The notes: generated from the sequence alone by a model not told the origin. A DNA stretch of 64,000 nt from Hoplostethus atlanticus (GCA_034670405.1 JAXDDX010000010.1:2380001-2444000), one strand, 5' to 3'. Counted from the first letter of the stretch, positions 10,524 through 21,746 are shown. Made by a program: numbers and translations.

Positions 10524-13474
10524 GTCTGTTCCTGTTGTCTAATTTATGTGATTGAAGTGAATGCATGTTTGCATGTCTGTTTCTGTGCACTGTTTGCTCT
10601 CTTTATGTGCAAGACAGTTCCACTGTATTATCTTCTATTCTCTACATAATAACTATGAAGGTATTTACTACCTTTGACTTTATGCACATTTTATCATGCA
10701 TTGAATGGACCTCCTAGCAAGAAAGGTAAAACTAGAGACATTTTTAACAAAACAAAAACAAATTTTGACTATAACTTAAAGGTGAAGTATAAACATTATA
10801 CAGTATGTTATTAATTGATTTTGCAAGTGATAATTTAGCCTAAGTACTGTACATAAATGGGTGAATATATTTACAAACTATATTTTCCTGTTATTAGAAT
10901 TGTATAACCTCACATAAATTGAATGGCTACACCACTTGATAGAAAAGAGTACAGAGCAAACATGCAAAATAAATGTGTTTTGAGCTAATTTTGTAGAACA
11001 ATAAAAAGTGCAAAAAGTCAGGGGGTGGTGGGGGTTATATTTATATTTATATTTATATTTTATGTATACAGTTTTATATCTAACCCTCATCATCATAATT
11101 GTTAGCATTATCATTATTATTATCACAACCTTCACCAACATTATCACTGTTCCTCTGTACATATTATATATGTAATAATATATGTGATTGTGCTTTGTCT
11201 TTAAAAGTAAATGTTCTCTGTGTATAAATGTCCTGTGCCAGAACTGGTTCACTGTGGTCGGAAATTGAAGGATGACCTAACATTGGATGCCTGTGGGATT
11301 CAGCCAGGATCCACCTTACACATCCTCAAAAAGACTTGGCCAGAGCTCGAGATCAGACCAGGTGTGTGTAGCATTTTAGCGCTGAAAGTTTGTTTAAGCT
11401 TGTTTAAGTGGTCTCTGAACCTGAATATGGACCTATGATTTATTTATTTATCCTTCTCTTCTTCAGAGCCTGTGAACAGAGCAACTGCAGCCAGGGAGTT
11501 CAGGGTGTTTCATGCTGCTCTCCACTCTCTCAACTCTGCCTACAGAGACTCAGTGAGTAGAGGGAATACACATAGCCTAGCATAACGCTGCCCAAAGTGG
11601 CGACCCCCATGAAATGAATACGCCCTCCAGAGCGTTCCAAAGAGCGTAAATTGTTCTGTATTTGATCTATTTAGATTCAATTTTATCAACATCTGATAAG
11701 TTATTTTGAGAGCTTACTTATTAGAAGGCATATTAATAAGCAGCTTGATCGTTTAAAACCTAAGAGCTTATTTTTATTTGTTACATTTCTAAATAACGTC
11801 CAGTAGCACATATTTTGGCCTGCCATCCTCTGCTCATGTTACTTGTCACTCTGTGCCAAAATGTGTGGACACCCTTGGCCTGGTATCTCAGCCTTCTACT
11901 ACAACTGTGCTCAGTGACACCACCTTATGAATCCAAACAGAAGTTGTTTGGATTCAGTGTTATGCTACACTAATGTGTTACATAATTAATGTATCAAGAG
12001 TAATACAGAATCAATAAATACTGTAGTTTGAAGAATGATAAATTGACTGATGGAGGAGGGGCGGCCTAGTGGTTAGAGAGACTTGTAAGGATCCAGGTTA
12101 GATATTGCAACAACCGTTAGAGGCTCTTATAAGAAACATGAAATTACTACTGCTACTACTACTCCTACTACTAATGTCACGCTATGTCTGGTTTCTCCAC
12201 CCAGGTATATAAAATGCTGACCAATAAGGAGTCTCTGGATCAGATCATTGTGGCTACGCCAGGGCTCAAGTCAGACCCAGTAGCACTAGGTACTACCTGA
12301 AGGACCTTGCTTAGTTTGATGAATCTCATGACATCCCATTTTTACCATCTGTTAACATTTACTCGACCATTCAAATTTGCGCAGGAGTGCTCCAAGACAA
12401 AGATCTCTTCGTTCAGTTCACGGACCCTAACATGCTGGACATGTGAGTGTGGCTTTGTATTATATCGGCCATGTTGGCTGTCAAATATTAAGCTTGCTTA
12501 TCAGCAGACTGCAAAACGGTCAGAGTTAACAACTTTATAATGCTAACATGTACAAAGAAAGACTGGTAGCAGTATTACTGAGCTAGCTGTACCCCACATT
12601 ACCCGATGACCCGTGTGTCTATATTGCTGCATACACTGTGGTTGTCATGATGCATTAACTCTCAATCTATATGTTTCTGCTTGGTCTACCTGATAGATTG
12701 ATCAGTTCGCACCCAACACTGGTCAATGCCATCATCCTGGTCCTGCACTCTGTGGCCGGTAGTATGCCTGCTCAGTCCAGCGCCAGTTCCTCCCGCAATG
12801 TCTCTGCCAGTTCCTATAGTGATATGCCAGGTGAGCAATGCATCTTTAATGCATCTTCGACTTAATGGAAAAATTATTCTGTACTTTGTAACTCTGTTTT
12901 CAAAATAGAAACATAAAGCGTATTATTCTCTTTTTTTCTGGCAGGAGGGTTCATGTTCGAGGGCATGTCTGATGATGATGAAGATTTCCAGTCCGTGAGT
13001 CAATCTGCTTGAAACTCAACATCAGACATCACATACACTGAAACTTGCTAATACTTGCTAATGTTGAATTTGTATTTTTCTAAATGTTTGTGATAGGGGA
13101 ACCAAGCAGGTCCCTCCAACAGAGCAGGGCCCCCAGCAGGAGTGCGTCCAGTGTCTCTGAGCCACAGTGGAGCAACAGGCCCTCGGCCAATAACACAGAG
13201 TGAGCTGGCGACTGCGCTGGCCCTGGCCAGCACCCCTGACAGCAGTGCTGTCACTCCCACCACAGCTAGTCAGGTGAGGTACATTCAGTTCTTGAAGAGA
13301 CACACGCACACACATTATAAAAGCTTCTGCATCTGAATTAGAGCTTATATGTGATTCAAATATTACTGAAACCATGTAATATTTGAATCCTGTAGGGTTT
13401 AAAGACTTTTAAGGATATAAAAAGAATTGTCTCTACACCACGGCCTCGCTACATATTACTGCAGATGGACACAT

Positions 13475-13508
<34 letters not shown>

Positions 13509-14191
13509 CCTGGTTTCTGTCTCAGTCCTTCTGTACTGTTTGTTCTTCATTTAGTCGGACCCCTCTGCTGCAGTAGCCCCGATGTCAGCAGGGACCCCAG
13601 TCAGTAATGATCTCTTTAGCCAGGCACTACAACAAGCTCTGCAAGCCACCAATATGTCTGCTCTACAGGTAAGGCTATGACCTGACCTGGTTAGAAATGA
13701 CCTGGCCTGACTAGAAAGAGCTCACCCACATTTCCATTTGCTGTAGGAGACGTGTTTTTAATTATCAAAGAATTATTACAACAATGCCAGTGCCTATCCA
13801 CATTTGTATTGCCTTGTTTATTGTCCGAGTTGGAGAAGATTGCAGAATGGCAGAAGATTTGACACTGTTACATGTCTAATATATATCATGTGTATTATCA
13901 GTGTAGTGCATATGGTTGTAAAGTTGTTTATTTATGGCAGAACTCAGGTATGGCTGGCGTGCTCGTCATGGCTTCTAATTTAGACTCTGGTGAGGTTGGG
14001 TGCTCTTTGGATAAAAGGGTCTTCTTTGACTGTATTTTTGTTTTCGCCAGGGTCGCTGGCAATCCCAAATGCAGCAGCTGAGAGACATGGGGATCCAGGA
14101 TGAGGAGCTCATGCTGAGGGCGCTGCAGGCCACAGATGGTGACATCCAGGCTGCCCTGGAGCTCATATTTGCTGGAGGCCCAGGGCTCTGA
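10349..14191 (+). CDS. UBL7: UBL7, ubiquitin-like protein 7 (complete, 10 coding exons)
   Basis: UBL7 carries a ubiquitin-like domain and a ubiquitin-binding UBA domain, so it is thought to act as an adaptor in ubiquitin signalling; mammalian UBL7 has been linked to antiviral MAVS signalling. Ten exons join in phase: 10349-10523, 11242-11361, 11467-11552, 12205-12289, 12385-12442, 12697-12830, 12945-12994, 13097-13273, 13555-13668 and 14051-14191. They total 1140 nt and encode 379 residues, against about 380 in human. Residues about 5-95 are the ubiquitin-like fold (SDWHLSLKLV at the start, CGRKLKDDLTLDACGIQPGS in the middle). The central part has KESLDQIIVATPGL and an acidic DDDED stretch. 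A conserved GPRPITQSELATALALASTP block precedes the UBA domain at about 343-379 (LRDMGIQDEEL, ending GGPGL). The ATG at 10349 matches the human start in length; an upstream in-frame ATG in exon 1 is the alternative. Converges with SHF. Confidence 0.95.
11242..11361 (+). CDS. UBL7: UBL7 exon 3
   Basis: Acceptor gtgccag, donor gtgtgt. Encodes ELVHCGRKLKDDLTL to EIRP, the second half of the ubiquitin-like domain. Confidence 0.92.
11467..11552 (+). CDS. UBL7: UBL7 exon 4
   Basis: Acceptor cttcag, donor gtgagt. Encodes EPVNRATAAREFRVFHAAL to SAYRDS, ending at a codon boundary. Confidence 0.92.
12055..12116 (+). repeat. tRNA-derived SINE head fragment in UBL7 intron
   Basis: The string gcggcctagtggttagagag is a typical RNA polymerase III A-box region of fish tRNA-derived SINEs. 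A degenerate B-box-like ccaggttagat follows about 35 bases later. The body is missing, so this is a truncated copy. Confidence 0.45.
12205..12289 (+). CDS. UBL7: UBL7 exon 5
   Basis: Acceptor cacccag, donor gtacta. Encodes VYKMLTNKESLDQIIVATPG and onward to DPVAL, plus one base. Confidence 0.92.
12385..12442 (+). CDS. UBL7: UBL7 exon 6
   Basis: Acceptor gcgcag, donor gtgagt. Encodes GVLQDKDLFVQFTDPNMLD plus two bases. Confidence 0.92.
12697..12830 (+). CDS. UBL7: UBL7 exon 7
   Basis: Acceptor ctgatag, donor gtgagc. Encodes SSHPTLVNAIILVLHSVAGS followed by a serine-rich linker to DMP, plus one base. Confidence 0.92.
12945..12994 (+). CDS. UBL7: UBL7 exon 8
   Basis: Acceptor ctggcag, donor gtgagt. 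Encodes GGFMFEGMSDDDEDFQS, an acidic segment also present in mammals. Confidence 0.92.
13097..13273 (+). CDS. UBL7: UBL7 exon 9
   Basis: Acceptor gtgatag, donor gtgagg. Encodes GNQAGPSNRAG through GPRPITQSELATALALASTP to TTASQ. Both ends are at codon boundaries. Confidence 0.92.
13477..13506 (+). repeat. (AC)n microsatellite
   Basis: About 15 AC units in the intron before UBL7 exon 10. Confidence 0.95.
13555..13668 (+). CDS. UBL7: UBL7 exon 10
   Basis: Acceptor catttag, donor gtaagg. Encodes SDPSAAVAPMSAGTPVSNDL to SALQ, with the conserved NDLFSQALQ motif. Confidence 0.92.
14051..14191 (+). CDS. UBL7: UBL7 exon 11 (terminal, UBA domain)
   Basis: Acceptor cgccag ends at 14050. Encodes GRWQSQMQQLRDMGIQDEEL through DGDIQAALELIFAGGPGL and the TGA at 14189-14191. 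The MGI loop and the GDIQAALELI helix identify the UBA fold. Confidence 0.95.
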   Translation, partial: GRWQSQMQQLRDMGIQDEELMLRALQATDGDIQAALELIFAGGPGL

Positions 14192-14344
14192 GCCCACGCC
14201 CCTGGGACACAGGCTTTTAGAAAGAAGAGAGCAGGAGAAGCCCTGTCCTGAGGCTCTGTGGAACTTTGGTCATCCTGCTGCCCAGTAATTATATGGAATT
14301 TATGGCTTTAGACACGTGGAGACTTCTCATTACTGCCCCACTTA

Positions 14345-14350
14345 AATAAA
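14345..14350 (+). terminator. UBL7: UBL7 poly(A) signal
   Basis: Canonical AATAAA, 154 bases after the stop codon. A second AATAAA lies at 14411-14416, so two alternative 3' ends are possible. Confidence 0.65.
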
Positions 14351-14410
14351 CAGTTTCAAAGGAGCTCCACAGTGGTCCTAAAATCTTTTCATTGACCTGG
14401 CTGGACCTGT

Positions 14411-14416
14411 AATAAA
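14411..14416 (+). terminator. UBL7: Second possible UBL7 poly(A) signal
   Basis: Canonical AATAAA, 220 bases after the stop codon. Confidence 0.45.
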
Positions 14417-14545
14417 CGGTAATCATGCCAACCTTACCAATGCCTGAACCTCTGTAACGATTTATTTGATGGTTGGCATTGACTCATTAGTGTAAACCTA
14501 TTTCTGTAGGGATATCAGGTTTTTCAACTCTTTTGTATAATCATA

Positions 14546-15072
14546 CAGTTATGGTTGAAAGTTTGTGAATCCTACAGGGGGTGGCCATTATTTCATGTAT
14601 TATAGAGGAATAACCTTATCCTTATGTAAACCTCAAATCTTAACAAAGATATCCCAATTAAATAACATTAACAAATAATGGAGCCCAAATCTTTTTGAAA
14701 TAATTGTATAACCTCCAGAATGATGTACACACACTACTCGTTTCCTGAGGTCCTCTGAGGTAACACCACACTGACCAGGTTTCTCACCTGTATTTATGGC
14801 AGCGCCACACAAACTCTCCAACGATCTGACCTTTGATTGGTTACCCTACCTACTTACCTACTTGCCCGAACTAATGCAAGAGCAGGAATTAGGACCTCCT
14901 TTTAGACTATTTTACTACATGTACAGTTTCCTCTAAAAACATGAAATTGGTAAATATAGTTCCTTTATTTCATTTAAGGAAATGCTTTAAAGTTTGATTA
15001 AATGAATTTTGCATGGTAAAAAACCTTTTTTAATAATTTCACAAGGGATTCACAAACTTTCAATTATGACTG
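14546..15072 (+). mobile_element. Complete TA-flanked MITE (Tc1/mariner type, copy 1)
   Basis: The left end is CAGTTATGGTTGAAAGTTTG and the right end, read on the opposite strand, is CAGTCATAATTGAAAGTTTG. Both continue as TGAATCC, giving inverted repeats of about 28 bases. TA dinucleotides flank both sides (14544-14545 and 15073-15074), the usual Tc1/mariner target duplication. The 527-bp interior holds no transposase, so the element is non-autonomous. A related truncated copy lies at 24132-24500. Confidence 0.8.
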
Positions 15073-15074
15073 TA

Positions 15075-18000
15075 TATAATCATAGAATTACTGGCCATGG
15101 TTGTACAGCTATAGAGTTTACACATTAACATTTACAACAGCAACAGCCAATGTAATTCACCTAGTTGTGCACTAGATGGCAATGCAGTATTTTATTTCCA
15201 ACGAGACATGACTAAATGGTTCAACCTAACATACTTCCTGTTTGTTTAATTAGAAAAACAAAATCTCAGAATTTGTTCTCCCCTAAATCCTTACACCATG
15301 ATTTTGATCTGCATTGAATTAAATGGTGTTTTAAATGTTAGATGCTGGACTTCCGGGGCGGGGGGGCAATATGCTTAGAAACAGCCAGTTCCATTAAAAA
15401 GGAACAGAAACAGCTAAGGTGATATTAATGTGACATTATTAACATTTACTCAGATGTGACTTTGCTTTTCTGAATATTGTTGCTATTACTTAGCCCTTTG
15501 TTCACTCTCAGTACAGCCGGCTACATCTGCTTTGTCTTACTGTCTCCCATCAGGGTATTTTAGGGGAGGATGTAGTACCCCCCTCTGCAACCTACCGTTC
15601 TCAATCTATAATAATTGCCCTGCTTAGTTTTATTACTGCATCTGTGAATGTGACAGCTCAATCAGTAGATTGCCCTTTCATGAGCACAGCACCCAAACAA
15701 CGCTTTGTGTCCGTCTGTCCCCATTACCATTTTATAGGCATGCACACCTGCGGGCAATTTCCACCTCCAACTGCCTCCAAGGGTATTTTAAAATAACGCA
15801 TTTCCACTGTGCTGAGGGAAATAGTGTTGTAGCATCAGCAGAATAATGAATGTGCCATTGACTTGCTAGCAAATTAAAATGAAAACTGTGGTGTAGTTTG
15901 TTCAGATAACGATGATGGAATTTTAAATCCAGCAGGAAGGATAGTTGAATTAGAGATCTAGACAAACCTTGTTTCTAAGGGCCTTTCATGCTAGTAAGCT
16001 GTCAAGTCAGCTTGTCAATTTTTCATGGGGACAAATTTGCATTCGGAGGTGGATCCAACTAATACAAATGGGCCACCATGTTGGAGGGAGAAGAAATAAT
16101 TGAAGAACACATAGAAGACTCGCTATTATTTCCCCTTCTCTGCCTACCCCCCACTGTACTCCCCACTCCTTTTTCAGATCATTATAGACCCTCTTCATCT
16201 GGCTGAAACTGCTGCTCTCTCAGCGTTTGACTGATCGCCCACACACAGCTCTTTAACCAAGGTTCATACATGGTTTAAATGGCCTTGAGACACATTCCCT
16301 TTCAAGAATTTGCTCTGTGTGATCTTGTTAACTGTTGACTGTTGCCATTATATCATGGTGGTGGGTGCATAACTGAGTAAATGCGATGCTAAGGAGGTAC
16401 GGGAAAGGGCATAACACAGAATGATGTCTTCATAATGAATTAGGGCTGCAGCTTTGAAGATTCGAATAAGGTTCTGCACCCCTTCATTATGGATGCTATG
16501 GTGAGCTAACAGAAATCACCATTGCTGGCAGACATTTTTTAAATGGTGTAAAAGCGCTTCTAATCAAGCTTTCACAGATGACCAGAACAATACTAACAGT
16601 ATTATCTCCAGGTCACCTCCTGAGACATGCTAAAGGAAGAAAGGATAGAGTTGATATAATGTCCTCCGTTCACTTTTGTCTTTCTGAAAGGTCCAGCTCA
16701 CGTGTTATTAACATCAGGTCTGTTACCTGAGATTGCTTTCTGCCCGCCGTGACTGAGCGGAATATGAAATGAGTTTGTGATGGACACAGGGCCATTTTTA
16801 TCCCCTTGTGGACCCATTCATTGCTTTCAAGCCATGCTTTTTTTCTTCCTCTTCTTTTTTGGCACTCTTTTGTCCACAAAAGCTGCTTTGATGCATTTCA
16901 TCCCAGGTGCTTTAACCCTTGATGGAGCTTCCCTGCAGGAGAACAATAACCGCAGCAGAGGAAGAGGCTTAGTGAAAGATCATACAGAAGCCACAGGAAT
17001 TTAGAATAGCAAGTTAAAATTGCAACTCTACTCTTTTGTCTGGTGTGATGAATTTAATTTACTCAGGTGAGATATAGCAAATCAACAACTACATAAAAAA
17101 CATCCATGTGTTTGTGGCCAGGTGTGTTGTTAATGATCAGAGCTGTGGAGAAGCTGCTGTTTGGCTCCATTCATCTTCACAATACAGAATGCATTTCAAT
17201 TGCAAAATAGACATCCTCTTGAAGTCTGATCCCAGAGAAGCCTCCTAAATAGGAGGATTCCAATTGTATTGTCATTTCAAAGAAAATGAACATAAAACAA
17301 TATAGCACAATGATAGCATTTAGTTTTATCTTTTGCCATACCACAGAAGTGTGGAGAAAGTCAAAGTAACCTGTTGATTCTGCATTCTTTTGTGGTCGTA
17401 AGCACAACATTTGGACATGGTTGCTGATTCTATTTCAGACACACACACTTTCACACAATGACATATGGGCCTGTAGCCATAAACAGCCTGCTATCAGAAC
17501 CACATGGGCAGGGTCGTCACCGTCTGGCTGCCTGCTAGGAGCCTGCCTACCATCAAAAGAGCTTGTGAATCTTGATGTTCCCTTTCATCAACCCCATGTT
17601 TACCCTCTTCCTGAATTCCTGCCAATTGTTTAATAGCTAAAATGTGCTATGTAACACAGTTTTTGCTGTCACATTATGACATTTGTGAAAGTGATTTTAC
17701 ACTAAGGGGTTAGGAAAATGGCTCACATGTTGAAGTTGCATGTAACAGTAGAGTGCTGATGAGCTGAGCAGTTTAATATAGCAGTGACACCCGAGTTCTT
17801 TAGTGTGATCATGGGTACCATGGTGATGTGTCGAGCACTAAAGTACCCATGATCACAGTGAAGAAGATACTTGCAGGCATTGTTACTGTTTTATACAACG
17901 GTTTCGATGCATGTGCACTGTCTCAAATGTTTTCAGTCTGCAAAGTGTTTTACATACATTCAGTTATAAAAACAGGAGAGAGAAAGTCTATTTGTCTTTG

Positions 18001-18810
18001 ACAGATCGGATTTCTGGAATGAAACATTGTATAAAATGTTATATGCTGTTGCTTCTCTCTGACTGGGGTTTTCCATTCAGTACCCGGTCACTCCATTCAC
18101 ATGCATTAGTAGTTACAATAGCATTTGTAACTACTTTTCATGGTTTGTTTTAACCCACTCAGGTGCCAGATAAGAATTGGGAATGGGAATTGCAGGATCA
18201 TCTGATGGGAAATCAAGGAATGGAGGGACCATGAAAATGAAACTAATGAAAAGTAATTTTACTCCAGTGAGAATTAGACCAGCCACTGACTATCAACAGT
18301 ACTTCCATCTCCCAGTTGCTAGCAACACATTCAAATATGCCATCAGCAACGTGTACTCTGAATGTTATTTCATGCCAAGAATCGATGAAGGTTCATACTT
18401 CCATACCTTTACAATGTCAACTAAAATGTCTGACATGCATAGAATAAAGAGCATTAATACCTTTTAAATACAAAAGGGCCAGATGTGTGATCACTGTGGG
18501 TAGGAAGACTGGACTAGCCAGCTTGTTTGGAGCTCATTTGGAGAAGCAGACACATCAAAACCCATACCACTTGTGAACTACCGAGTGACATCGACAACAC
18601 GTGCTACAAAGTGGATCAATGGAGAACAAGTGCTGTAGTACTGGCTTGATAATTGCTCCTGACTATTTATTGAAGGACTTCACCATGGTAACTGGTGATG
18701 GCAAAGATACTGGAAGGGGCATTTCCACCAAATATATATGAGTTTGCTTTATTATTGTGTGTATGTGTTGAAATACAATAGAAAAAGTGACAGATTGGAC
18801 TCATAAACCC
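15075..18810. other. Intergenic spacer, no gene recognised
   Basis: Only short ORFs. The longest on the plus strand (18177-18467, 96 codons) resembles no family I know and has no supporting splice or promoter signals. A perfect hairpin at 17805-17856 is listed separately. Confidence 0.5.
17805..17856. repeat. Perfect 14-bp inverted repeat with 24-base loop
   Basis: GTGATCATGGGTAC at 17805-17818 is exactly complemented by GTACCCATGATCAC at 17843-17856, and pairing continues imperfectly outward. This could be a hairpin RNA, a palindromic protein site or a tiny MITE relic. Confidence 0.8.
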
Positions 18811-18813
18811 AAC

Positions 18814-18819
18814 TTTATT
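18814..18819 (-). terminator. Possible poly(A) signal for the candidate minus-strand transcript
   Basis: AATAAA on the minus strand, about 330 bases downstream of the candidate stop codon at 19150. Confidence 0.25.
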
Positions 18820-19027
18820 TAGTTTAAACCTTGATGCCTCTACGTCCCCATACAATACATTCAGTATATACATTTGGCCATGAGGGACTGTACAGAGATA
18901 TGTTATAGTAGTGCATACATAGGTGGCAAGAAAATGTACACAAAGGAAACTCACACACACCACTTTACCACAATGAGTGGCAAGAGACACACAGGGCAAG
19001 TCAATGACTGATGGCTGGTTACACCCA

Positions 19028-19028
<1 letters not shown>

Positions 19029-19058
<30 letters not shown>
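19029..19058 (+). repeat. (CA)n microsatellite
   Basis: About 15 CA units, with a looser CA-rich patch following to about 19110. Confidence 0.9.
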
Positions 19059-19063
<5 letters not shown>

Positions 19064-19149
19064 ACATGCACACATGCATGCACAATTGTGCGCACACACA
19101 CACACGCACACTCTTTAAGACACTTCTCTGAAGGGACAGACTGGCTCTT

Positions 19150-19408
19150 TCAGGTTCTCATAATAGAGACATAAGAATGTGAAGAGTGGGTCTGCTGATT
19201 GCGACAAAGACCCCTCTCTGCCAGTTCACTCCCCCTCTCCTCCCCCCCTCTTTCTTTCCCTCTATCTCTCCTGTTTTCCCTTTCTCCAGCCAAAGCTAAG
19301 GCCTCTCTCTGTGTGGCCATCGTACGCAGGCTCTTTTCTATGGTAAAGTAATACTTGTCAGCAGCAGTAACTAAATAAAGAGCCTCCTCTATTGTCAACA
19401 TTTGATCT
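19150..19408 (-). CDS. Candidate terminal exon of an unidentified minus-strand gene
   Basis: After an acceptor (ctgttttag, AG at 19410-19409) the frame reads A-GAT-CAA-ATG and gives DQMLTIEEALYLVTAADKYY, then FTIEKSLRTMATQREALALA. A charged tail from GA-rich sequence follows, with a stop at 19150-19152. The first 45 residues have the look of a helical protein, but I do not recognise the family. The reading phase fits the donor at 19648. Weakly supported, and may be chance or a decayed exon. Confidence 0.22.
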
Positions 19409-19648
19409 CTAAAACAGGGAACATTCGGGACATACAGGATACATTACACATATAGTTTTATATTTATTTAATTTGCAATTTTTTTTTAGGATAACGTTTC
19501 TCAAGGAAATACATAGGTCCACTTCGGCAACATACTGTTCCTTAATAAAGCTGTAGGGGCTGTGTCTCACCAACAGACACACTCATATCACACACCTCTC
19601 TGATGAGAGCGATACCTCTCAGTTTGCCTTTGCTATCTGCTTACTTAC

Positions 19649-19886
19649 TTCACCAACAAAATACATTTCTGTATACAGCCCGTCCTCTGCAAACGACTTA
19701 AAAATTGGGTCATTTGCCTGATTCCATTTCTTCCTGGTGGACAATTTGTACCATCGCATCTGTCATACACAAATTTGGTGGAGGCACACTCGCCAATCAT
19801 AATCCCTTCAATGACTACAGGGTTGCATAGCACACAGCGGAGATATACAGTGGTTATGTTCACCAAAGTCAGTTCTCCATTTCTAA
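19649..19886 (-). CDS. Candidate internal exon of an unidentified minus-strand gene
   Basis: An open segment lies between an acceptor (cttgcag, AG at 19888-19887) and a perfect donor (gtaagt, 19648-19643). It is 238 nt and reads RNGELTLVNITTVYLRCVLC, then a cysteine-containing stretch with STKFVYDRCDGT. Its last two bases plus the first base of the next candidate exon form AAA, so the two join in phase. Another frame of the same segment also looks protein-like (KKWNQANDPIFKSFAEDGLY), so a frameshifted exon or pseudogene is an alternative. No family recognised. Confidence 0.2.
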
Positions 19887-19889
19887 CTG

Positions 19890-21650
19890 CAAGTTTCAGT
19901 CACTCTTAGCTTGGATCCAGCACAAATAATTTTCATTTCCGCTTGTAGTTGCTCATTAAACAACTAACCATTTGAATTTTGTGACTCGTGGGATTGGCAA
20001 TGGCTTCCTCTGCAGAGGCAATTTGAACATACAAGCATTAGGCACACTGAAAAGACTCACCACCTTATGGTTTTGGCACCGTTAGCCTGAGTTTACATGT
20101 TCCAAATTGAGTAAATAAACTTTTTGCTGCTGTGATTGTTTCAGGAGTAATCTAGGTTAAGGACTGAAATATCTGGAAACATCAAATGTGGTTAATGAGT
20201 GTATACAAGTGGAAATGAAATAGAGCGAGTCACGGGGCTGGATCCCAGTCTCTCTAGTTAAGGGGAGAAAAAAAAGGCTCTGACAACCAAAGAGGTTCAA
20301 GCTAGGGTTGTCACCTCAGTCTGTACCAGTAGGGTAGAACACACACTGGAACACATAGTCTACACACACACATACTCAAATGCATACATATACCATACAT
20401 GTAAGTGTACACATGAATGCATTGGACACATGCATACATGCACGCACGCAAGCACACGTGCACACATGCATGCACACCTAATAGTAAAGGGTAGATGATT
20501 GACAGATTTCATGGAAGCATGACAGTGTTTATCCAGTTCAAACAGGGTGTGCTGTGATTGGTCCGGGGGCATCTGTGATAGTTTCAACAATCCCGTTAGG
20601 TCAGGAGACACCATGACTCGTGTCCCAGAGTCAGGCCACAGAGGCAAACATACATTAGCAGAACTTGAACAAAAATGCAAAGCACCACAGTAGAAGAGGC
20701 TGGAGTATTCCCCAAAAACACGATCACATCGGCACAGAACAATGAGGGCCGGGTAGGCCATCACAAAGGAGTAACACATCAGTAATAATTACCCCAGAAT
20801 AAATTACAGTCACAGAACAATCGTTAAAAGCAGAATTGGAAATCAGCTGATCTAGCGGACTGATTTGACCCATGCATTATAAGGCATTAACCAAACATTT
20901 GTTACTGACATCACACAATATAATATTAGTGACTATACACACAATTGCGGATCTGGAAAATCTGTTTATCTTTTTAGAAAAAAAGAACAAAAACATTTCT
21001 TGGACTAACTGTTTATGCAAAAATTATATTCTAAACCATTGATGCAATTTTAAGGAAATTGGAAATGGAGATGGGAGGGCTGATCGATATCTGCAATCCC
21101 ATTGTACCTATTGATCTGCAGATGGGGGAATGAAATTGATTTTCTGAGGTAGACAATGCAGGCATATTTCATTCTCCCGATGCAAAGCCATTCTAAGTAA
21201 GGATAGAGAGGGTAATTTGGTCCATTTGGACAGGCTCTGGTCTCTGGCCTTAGCCAATTGTACTGTGTCGGATGGGTTGACCCATCCATCATGCTCTGCT
21301 GCCTGTCCCACCACTGCGGTACTTACATTGTCACTGGTGTGATACACCCACTCAGTGATGGATAGCAGACAGCATGCACTATGACAAGATAGAGACATCA
21401 GTCTGCACAACTCACAGGCCTGTTGTTTCTGCACTGCTGGGGACACACTATTCATGCAAGGCCGGTTATTCAATATCCTGGCCCCTATATCGGGCCCATG
21501 TGCACAATATCCCTCAAGTTGCCTCATAAATGTCCCTTCCTTTATATGGCTGTTACAATCTTCAGGTCCCCTTGATAAACAATTACCGTTACAGTATCAA
21601 CAGAGCCTAACCAAATGAGAAAATCAATCAAGCACGTTCAAAGACATCGG
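19890..21650. other. Spacer downstream of SHF with unassigned minus-strand ORFs
   Basis: Two moderately long minus-strand ORFs (20779-20360 and 21527-21108, each 139 codons) occur here. Neither matches a family I know, and the tail of the first is CA-repeat translation. They may be SHF 3' untranslated sequence or chance. Confidence 0.4.
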
Positions 21651-21655
21651 TTCTA

Positions 21656-21746
21656 TACACTCTCAGGAAAAAGGTATAACATTTTATAACAAAAAAGGTA
21701 CAGCCCAGTGACAAAAGTTATAACGTACCTTTTTTCGGAGAGTGTA
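21656..21746. mobile_element. Short palindromic MITE-like element
   Basis: TACACTCTCAGGAAAAAGGTA at the left is mirrored by the complement of GTACCTTTTTTCGGAGAGTGTA at the right, about 20 bases of imperfect inverted repeat in a 91-bp unit. It lies about 340 bases downstream of the SHF stop codon and could be in the SHF 3' untranslated region. Confidence 0.55.
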
